Positions 58,918 through 64,000 of a stretch of DNA of 64,000 bases are shown here, piece by piece (position 1 is the first letter of the stretch; each line of letters begins with the position of its first letter). Origin of the DNA: Halobacteriovorax vibrionivorans (lineage in GTDB: Bacteria; Bdellovibrionota; Bacteriovoracia; Bacteriovoracales; Bacteriovoracaceae); contig NZ_QDKL01000003.1 of the NCBI RefSeq assembly GCF_003346865.1, forward strand, positions 682,001 to 746,000, in the 5' to 3' direction. The position numbers were made by a program, and so were the translations under genes. The notes below the pieces were generated by a model. That model was not told where the DNA came from. It saw nothing but the letters and a program-made list of their open reading frames with translations, and searched no databases.

Positions 58918-60312
58918 CTAATTCTTTAAAAAAAGAATATTTGAATAATCATTATCCTCATGAGCAATATTTTTAGATAACTCAACAGATGTACCATTAT
59001 CTAAACTTGAAGAAATATTTACTTTAAAACCAAGTGCAGCAGCAGTATCCATAATAATACTCATACCATGTCCTGTTCCAGCTTCCCCTTCAGTCCCCTT
59101 TGTTGAATCAATAGCACCGCTATTCATCTTTATAAGATCAATTTTTTCTTGTGGGATTCCAACACCAAAATCGATGATTCTTAGATATAATTGGTCTTCA
59201 AGAACTTCCGCTGAAAATACTATACTCCCATATTTTTTGGAAAACTTAATTGCATTATACATAATATTTGAGATTAGATTATTTTGAAGAGCTATTTTAT
59301 TCGTATAAATTTTTAAATTATCATCAATTTTAAAGTCATGAATAATTCGTATACCTTTTTGATGAGCAAGATCTTCATACTCAGTAACAGAGTCTAACAA
59401 GAGAGAGTATAAATTAATCTCAGAAAATTCGTAGATTTGATCATGTTTAAAACTTCGACCTTTTGAATTATTAATTATACCTAGAACAGATTTTGAAAAA
59501 CGATCGATTCGATCTATGGCCTGTTCATAATCCCCTCTTTTTATCTTTTTCTTTGCAAACTCAAGACTTAATAACTTATTGGCTATATCATGATTTAACG
59601 TTCTATTACTTAAATTTAGATCCGCATTTAAAGATTCTAATTTTTTTCGATAATTTTCCAATTCAAGATTTTGTTCTTCCAACTGATTAGAGTATTCAAT
59701 ATTTTGCAAGATTAACTCTTTATACTTCCTCTTAGTAAAGAAGAGATTATAAAAGAAATTTGGTAAGCTAAACTTAGCAAATACTGGATTAGAAACAGTA
59801 TAGATGACTTTATTATCAAGAGTTCTAAACTTTACTCTAGAAGGACTTTTTGCTCCTAAGAAGTTCATTGGAACCGTTCGAAATAGATCAACATACATAT
59901 TGATAAACTCATGAAAGATCTGATCAGAATGATCAAAAGTAAATATTAAATGAAAGGTGTCTGAACTGATTTTTCTTGAGGACACTTTAACATTTGAATA
60001 AAAGATTTTAAATGAAAGCTTCAAGAAGAAATTAAATAATAAGCTATAGCTAACAAAATAAGTTATAGTATCAAAAATAGGCTTGATAACTTTATTTGCG
60101 ACACCTGTTTCGTTAATAATCTCGGTATAATTTTCGTAACGATTTGCAAAAGCAATTGTAATTAGCTTGAAATCCTCCCAAGAGATTCGTCCTTTTTCAT
60201 CTGTGAGGCTTTTATCCTGCATAGAAATTTCACACAGAAATTCGTCAACCGAATCCCCCATGGACTTGATCCCATCAAAGTATGCATTTAACGCTTTATT
60301 ACTGACTTCCAA
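58918..60312 (-). CDS. Orphan cytoplasmic sensor histidine kinase (HDxxN H-box), paralogue of 56010
   Basis: 464 residues; TTG start with GGAGAG 8-9 bp upstream. Same plan as the kinase at 56010-57392: a ~190-residue soluble N-terminal domain (ISWEDFKLITIAFANRYENYTEII to KSPSRVKFRTLD), a coiled coil (NQLEEQNLELENYRKKLESL), H-box TLNHDIANKLLSL, N-box NLISNIMYNAIKFS, G1 IDFGVGIP and G2 TGHGMSIIMDTAA. The N-terminal domain's order of helices and strands resembles the AraC-type arabinose-binding-like domain, by eye only. It is convergent with the HDO gene. The two kinases bracket the acyltransferase/HDO pair. Confidence 0.8.
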   Translation of the reverse strand: MEVSNKALNAYFDGIKSMGDSVDEFLCEISMQDKSLTDEKGRISWEDFKLITIAFANRYENYTEIINETGVANKVIKPIFDTITYFVSYSLLFNFFLKLSFKIFYSNVKVSSRKISSDTFHLIFTFDHSDQIFHEFINMYVDLFRTVPMNFLGAKSPSRVKFRTLDNKVIYTVSNPVFAKFSLPNFFYNLFFTKRKYKELILQNIEYSNQLEEQNLELENYRKKLESLNADLNLSNRTLNHDIANKLLSLEFAKKKIKRGDYEQAIDRIDRFSKSVLGIINNSKGRSFKHDQIYEFSEINLYSLLLDSVTEYEDLAHQKGIRIIHDFKIDDNLKIYTNKIALQNNLISNIMYNAIKFSKKYGSIVFSAEVLEDQLYLRIIDFGVGIPQEKIDLIKMNSGAIDSTKGTEGEAGTGHGMSIIMDTAAALGFKVNISSSLDNGTSVELSKNIAHEDNDYSNILFLKN

Positions 60313-60386
60313 TTAAAAAACTCTCCAAAAATACTTAGAGATATTTTCCATTGAAAAAACGGATCGTGCAACTTACATTTAACAAA

Positions 60387-61247
60387 TTAAATATCTTGAT
60401 AACAGCGGCGTAATAAATCACCATACTCTCTCTCTAAGAAGTCTAATAGATCTTTTGATGATTTAGGAGCACCATATTCAGCAATGAAATGCTCATAAAT
60501 CCCTGCTCGATATGAGTCTGGAAAAGTCGTGCCTTTAAGATCGATTCCCTTTCCTTTGATAAAAACGGAACGAGGAGTAAGCTTTAATGAATATTGAGAA
60601 ACATTTTTTGTATCAACAAAACGAATGTCTCCACTTGGAAATAGCCTATCTTTAATTCTCTTTAGGCCCTTTTTACCAAAGCATCTTTCTTGTTGATAAT
60701 TGATACCATGATTCATAAGAATATCCTGAATATCCATATTTAAACCAGTGATGATATCAGATGCCGTATAACCAAAGAACTCGTGGGCTGCAACGTGGGC
60801 GTTTACCCCTCTAATATTTTTACGAAACCAATTCTCAACATTCTTAAGAGCAATTGCTGAACGACTATTTGAGTTTTTAATTAAAACATCAAAATCCGCA
60901 TGCATCATTTCATGAAAGACAGTTGATGCTAAGATTGTAAATTGATACTTTTGTCCCATTGGAAAGTCTGAAAGCCCCACAATTCGACTACCGCGCCAAT
61001 TCTTCTCTCTTAGAACAATTGTATTGGTCTTATCATTATAAGTAGCTTCGGCCCCTGATTTATTCATCATCCACTTTTCAAAGAAGTTAGGTTTACGAAT
61101 ACGCACCTTTTGAGCAACATCATCTAGCCGACCAAGTTTTAATCCATGGCTCTTTTCTAGAGAATTTGAAAATTGGGAAATCGTAGCTGGACTTGCGGCC
61201 AACACATAAGTTGTAATAAGTAGAGTAAGTAGTGCTTTCATATCCAT
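60387..61247 (-). CDS. Secreted protein with HEMMH zinc-peptidase-like motif
   Basis: 286 residues. A signal peptide (MKALLTLLITTYVLAASPA) and a globular domain with HEMMHADFD at residues 112-120, which fits the HExxH zinc motif (His112, Glu113, His116). A third ligand is not obvious; NAHVAAHEFFGY around 150-160 supplies another His-Glu pair. No peptidase family is recognised, so the call is motif-only. It lies between two sensor kinases on the minus strand, 53 bp after the 61301-62638 gene. Confidence 0.55.
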   Translation of the reverse strand: MDMKALLTLLITTYVLAASPATISQFSNSLEKSHGLKLGRLDDVAQKVRIRKPNFFEKWMMNKSGAEATYNDKTNTIVLREKNWRGSRIVGLSDFPMGQKYQFTILASTVFHEMMHADFDVLIKNSNSRSAIALKNVENWFRKNIRGVNAHVAAHEFFGYTASDIITGLNMDIQDILMNHGINYQQERCFGKKGLKRIKDRLFPSGDIRFVDTKNVSQYSLKLTPRSVFIKGKGIDLKGTTFPDSYRAGIYEHFIAEYGAPKSSKDLLDFLEREYGDLLRRCYQDI

Positions 61248-61300
61248 AATTACACCTTGAAAAACTTAAAATTACTATTACTGTAAGAAGATATCAGGGC

Positions 61301-62638
61301 TTAATAGCGAGCACTTATAAAATCACCCTGCTCCAAGTCATCAATTGGTCGATTTGAAAGACTTTTTGTATAAGGAATCTTAACCACAACTTTAGTTCCG
61401 CGCTCCAATCTATAAAATTGAACTTCACCACCAATTCGATTAACGATGTAGCATATTATACTCAGCCCCATCCCACTGCCCGTCTCCTTATTTGTCCCTG
61501 CACTAGAGCGAACTTTTGAAAAACTTTGAACTGACTTTACGATATCCTCAGGTATCCCCTGTCCGGAGTCGATAATACTGAAGTAGATGAAATGATGGTC
61601 TATCACCATAGAAAAATAAACCTTAAGACCAGAGTCAGTAAACTTAAGAGCATTAGATAATAAATTGCCCAGAACAGAATTAACAAGACTCTCCTTGCTT
61701 ATGGGTAGGGATATTTCTTCTTTCTTTATTGGTGCAGTGGTAATGAATTGCACATTCTTCTCATGAAAACCTTCTTCGTAACGTGAGATAGCGCACTTAA
61801 ATACATCGACAGGATTGAGTTCATAATAATTATCTTGTCCATCAAACTGCTTTCTCATTTCTTCTTTAAACTTAATAAGCTCTCTAAGTCGATCGTAGGC
61901 CCGTTTAACATAGCTTAAACTCTCATCTCGCAATGCTCTAGCAAGGCTTAAGGAGAGGAAGTTTAAATCATTTGAAGTATCGTGAATTACTGACTTATAA
62001 ATAGCATTAATAAGCTTTAGTTCTTCTTGAAGTTTGTGATCACCTTCTACTTTCTTAGATAATGTTTTAACTAACACTCCCATCATAATGGAGATAAAAG
62101 TTAATACTCCAGCACTCCAACCCCAAACAGCAGAGCCAGGAACTTCATAGCTTAAACAAAATGAAAGAGTGACAATGGCAGCAACACTAAAAATTCCAAA
62201 ATAGAAAATATTTTCTAAATTCGTAAGTCTCTTTCCATAGAAATAAAGAGCATATATACCGGGAGAGAAACTCCCTAAGGCAATAGGAAGAGTATAGTAC
62301 ATTATTTTGGTATTAAAGAGATAAAGGATGCCTCCGGCAACAAGGCCTAAGACAAAGAAGATAGAGATTCTCTTACGATAATACTTTAAACGATTATCTA
62401 AAAAGAAATTACTAAGATAATAAAGAGGAACAACCTTTAGACTAAAGAGGATAATATCCATCTCTCTACTTTCAGCAAAAACAAACCTAATTGCATAAAG
62501 GAAGAAGTTAATATTTAAGGCCAATTTCAGCTGTGAATAATTAGTTTCTCGATCCAGAGATGCAATGACGTAAGCACTCACAACACATAGTAGTAAGAAG
62601 GATAATAAAACTATGTATAACGAGCTCATGCTATCCAT
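61301..62638 (-). CDS. Orphan 7-TM sensor histidine kinase (HDxxN-type H-box)
   Basis: 445 residues. About seven hydrophobic helices fill residues ~5-205 (YIVLLSFLLLCVVSAYVIA, YALYFYGK region, WGWSAGVLTFISIMMGVLV) with almost no extracellular loop, so the ligand is probably sensed in the membrane. The kinase part has H-box SVIHDTSNDLNFLS, N-box LGNLLSNALKFT, G1 IDSGQGIPED and G2 TGSGMGLSIICYIVN. The His-Asp start of the H-box (HDTSND) matches the two soluble kinases nearby. No response regulator is adjacent. Confidence 0.85.
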   Translation of the reverse strand: MDSMSSLYIVLLSFLLLCVVSAYVIASLDRETNYSQLKLALNINFFLYAIRFVFAESREMDIILFSLKVVPLYYLSNFFLDNRLKYYRKRISIFFVLGLVAGGILYLFNTKIMYYTLPIALGSFSPGIYALYFYGKRLTNLENIFYFGIFSVAAIVTLSFCLSYEVPGSAVWGWSAGVLTFISIMMGVLVKTLSKKVEGDHKLQEELKLINAIYKSVIHDTSNDLNFLSLSLARALRDESLSYVKRAYDRLRELIKFKEEMRKQFDGQDNYYELNPVDVFKCAISRYEEGFHEKNVQFITTAPIKKEEISLPISKESLVNSVLGNLLSNALKFTDSGLKVYFSMVIDHHFIYFSIIDSGQGIPEDIVKSVQSFSKVRSSAGTNKETGSGMGLSIICYIVNRIGGEVQFYRLERGTKVVVKIPYTKSLSNRPIDDLEQGDFISARY

Positions 62639-62703
62639 TTCTAAAAAATAGCATATTAAAAAAAATGAACAATTTAAGAAAGGATAACTTAACTTAAGAT
62701 TTT

Positions 62704-62870
62704 ACCGTCCATCCTGGGCATGCGTCCGCTCTCGGCTCCTGCCTTCGCGGACATACCGTCCATCCTGGGCATGCGTCCGCTCTCGGCTCCTGCCTTCGCG
62801 GACATACCGTCCATCCTGGGCATGCGTCCGCTCTCGGCTCCTGCCTTCGCGGACATACCGTCCATCCTGG
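62704..62870. repeat. GC-rich 51-bp tandem repeat (3 copies plus a partial)
   Basis: The unit begins CCGTCCATCCTGGGCATGCG and ends CGCGGACATA; exact copies start at 62705, 62756 and 62807, with a 13-base partial at 62858. By count 34 of 51 bases are G or C, against roughly one third in the surroundings. Each unit contains GTCCGC and GCGGAC, which can pair as a hairpin. As 51 is a multiple of three, all frames stay open across it. It sits between the 7-TM kinase start and the nqrF 3' end. Confidence 0.92.
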
Positions 62871-62888
62871 ACATAAAAACCTAAGACC

Positions 62889-63015
62889 GGGATAAACCTC
62901 AGAAATTTGCTTTTAAAAAGGAAGGCCCCCGGGGGAAGCCGGGAGTGTACTCATGTACACGACCAATTCCACCGGGGGCCTGACGCATTTAAAACGAATT
63001 TATGAGGTTTATCCC
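62889..63015. repeat. 127-bp nested palindrome at the 3' end of nqrF
   Basis: The outer arms GGGATAAACCTCA (62889-62901) and TGAGGTTTATCCC (63003-63015) are exact complements. Inside them are near-complementary AAATTTGCTTTTAAA/TTTAAAACGAATTT arms, then AGGCCCCCGG/CCGGGGGCCT arms, then GTGTAC-TCAT-GTACAC at the centre. The right outer arm overlaps the nqrF stop codon and last codon. The structure may act as a transcription terminator or may be a small mobile palindromic element; no T-run is seen. Confidence 0.75.
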
Positions 63016-64000
63016 CCGAAATCATCAAGCATGATGTCGTCGCGCTCAACCCCAAGGTCAAGAAGCATATCGATAACACACTTGTTCATAATTGGAGGAC
63101 CACATAAGTAGTACTCACAATCTTCAGGAGCTGGGTGCTTGCTCAGGTATTCATCATGTAATACTTGGTGAATAAAGCCTGTGTATCCATCCCAATTATC
63201 TTCTGGTAGAGCATCTGATAGAGCAACGTGCCACTTGAAGTTATCATTTTCAGCTTGTAGGCCGTCAAAGTCTTCAACATAGAACATTTCTCTCTTAGAA
63301 CGTGCACCGTACCAGAAAGTCATCTTACGATCAGTTTTGATTCTCTTAAGTTGGTCAAAGATATGTGAACGCATTGGCGCCATACCAGCTCCACCACCAA
63401 CGAAAACCATTTCTTTATCTGTATCACGAGCAAAGAACTCACCAAATGGACCAGAGATAGTAACTTTATCACCTGGCTTACAGCTAAAGATATATGAAGA
63501 CATCTTCCCTGGAGGAGTTCCTTTAGGAGCTCTTGGAGGAGGAGAAGCAATACGCACGTTAAGCATAATGATTCCCTTCTCTTCAGGGTAATTTGCCATC
63601 GAGTAGGCTCTAATTGTCTCTTCGTTTACTGTTGAGTTATATTGCCATAGGTTGAATTGATCCCAATCCCCACGGTACTCTTCTTCAATATCGAAGTCTT
63701 TATAATCAATAGAAAGTCCCGGAGGTCTTTCAATTTGAATATAACCACCAGCTCTAAATGGAACTGATTCACCTTCAGGTAGTTCAAGAACGAATTCTTT
63801 AATGAAAGTAGCAACGTTGTGGTTTGATCTAACCGTACATTCCCACTTCTTAACACCAAAGACAGACTCTTCAACTTCAACTTCCATATCAGTTTTAATA
63901 CTAACCTGACATGCAAGTCTTAGACCTTCACGAGCTTCTTTCTTTGAGATATGTGACATTTCAGTTTCTAGGATTTCACCGCCACCTGAGTGAACGTGAA
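63009..64000 (-). CDS. nqrF: Na+-transporting NADH:quinone reductase subunit F (5' end outside window)
   Basis: The frame runs from the window edge to the stop; an internal ATG at 63957-63959 is not the true start because the frame continues upstream as [13 protein letters not shown], the end of the [2Fe-2S] ferredoxin domain. RLACQV carries the last cluster Cys. The FAD domain shows [13 protein letters not shown], then [28 protein letters not shown], and the NADH domain shows [18 protein letters not shown] and [16 protein letters not shown]; the protein ends MLDDFGG as in Vibrio NqrF. It passes electrons from NADH to the NQR complex, which pumps Na+. Confidence 0.97.
   Translation of the reverse strand, partial: HVHSGGGEILETEMSHISKKEAREGLRLACQVSIKTDMEVEVEESVFGVKKWECTVRSNHNVATFIKEFVLELPEGESVPFRAGGYIQIERPPGLSIDYKDFDIEEEYRGDWDQFNLWQYNSTVNEETIRAYSMANYPEEKGIIMLNVRIASPPPRAPKGTPPGKMSSYIFSCKPGDKVTISGPFGEFFARDTDKEMVFVGGGAGMAPMRSHIFDQLKRIKTDRKMTFWYGARSKREMFYVEDFDGLQAENDNFKWHVALSDALPEDNWDGYTGFIHQVLHDEYLSKHPAPEDCEYYLCGPPIMNKCVIDMLLDLGVERDDIMLDDFGG

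Noticed and set aside
62704..62870. CRISPR-like array
   Set aside because: The units abut as 51-bp tandem copies with no variable spacers and no cas genes nearby.
62689..62874. Open frame of 61 codons made of 17-residue repeats (GMSAKAGAESGRMPRMD) on the minus strand
   Set aside because: It is the translation of the 51-bp tandem repeat; any frame stays open because 51 is divisible by three, and no Shine-Dalgarno or conserved domain supports it.

Overview
The window is AT-rich bacterial chromosome with dense, operon-rich coding on both strands. The mix of genes suggests a Gram-negative, motile, probably marine predatory bacterium of the Bdellovibrionota type, such as a Halobacteriovorax relative. 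That placement is inference from several features: a Vibrio-like Na+-NADH:quinone reductase NqrF, a complete type II secretion operon, many secreted proteases and lipoproteins, T4/eukaryote-like type IIA topoisomerase subunits with lysine-rich tails, and a flagellar TIGR02530 protein. No rRNA, tRNA or CRISPR array was seen.

Layout. 0-5.7 kb: the end of a DNase I-fold phosphodiesterase, a secreted S8 protease, two small lipoproteins and, on the other strand, a Na/Pi-cotransporter-like membrane protein with a small partner. 5.9-19.8 kb: a haem (tetrapyrrole) region with a short hemA, a hemC-hemD fusion, hemL and hemE. It is interrupted by a strange type I secretion-like block (two ABC proteins with decayed ATPase motifs, a short HlyD adaptor and a receiver/RsbW-like protein), by a subtilase on the opposite strand, and by an embedded two-component system. 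19.9-29.0 kb: housekeeping and signalling genes: an M28 aminopeptidase, the HK-RR-fabI-xthA operon, deoC, a flagellar protein, a lone CpaF-type ATPase with an HDOD-like partner, and a ytfJ operon. 29.04-29.83 kb: a 796-bp RAYT-type transposase unit bounded by perfect 34-bp inverted repeats. 29.8-33.3 kb: an FG-GAP/ASPIC lipoprotein and an acyl-CoA dehydrogenase. 33.5-47.6 kb: a contiguous gspCDEFGHIJKLMN type II secretion operon with unusual acidic (GspC) and Gln/Ser-rich (GspJ, GspK) segments. 47.7-56 kb: a polyprenyl synthase, a MerR regulator, IHF alpha, a topoisomerase IIA pair, a secreted START-like protein and RadD.

56-62.6 kb is the most accessory-looking part. Three orphan histidine kinases with an H-box of the form HDxxN surround a translationally coupled pair: an acyl-transferase-like (GNAT/FeeM-like) protein and a haem-oxygenase-like diiron (HDO) protein. 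The divergent promoter region carries two inverted repeats, each with a 7-nt spacer. This could be a small-molecule signal synthesis and sensing locus; that is a hypothesis. 62.7-63.0 kb holds a GC-rich 51-bp tandem repeat and a 127-bp nested palindrome, followed by the 3' part of nqrF on the minus strand.
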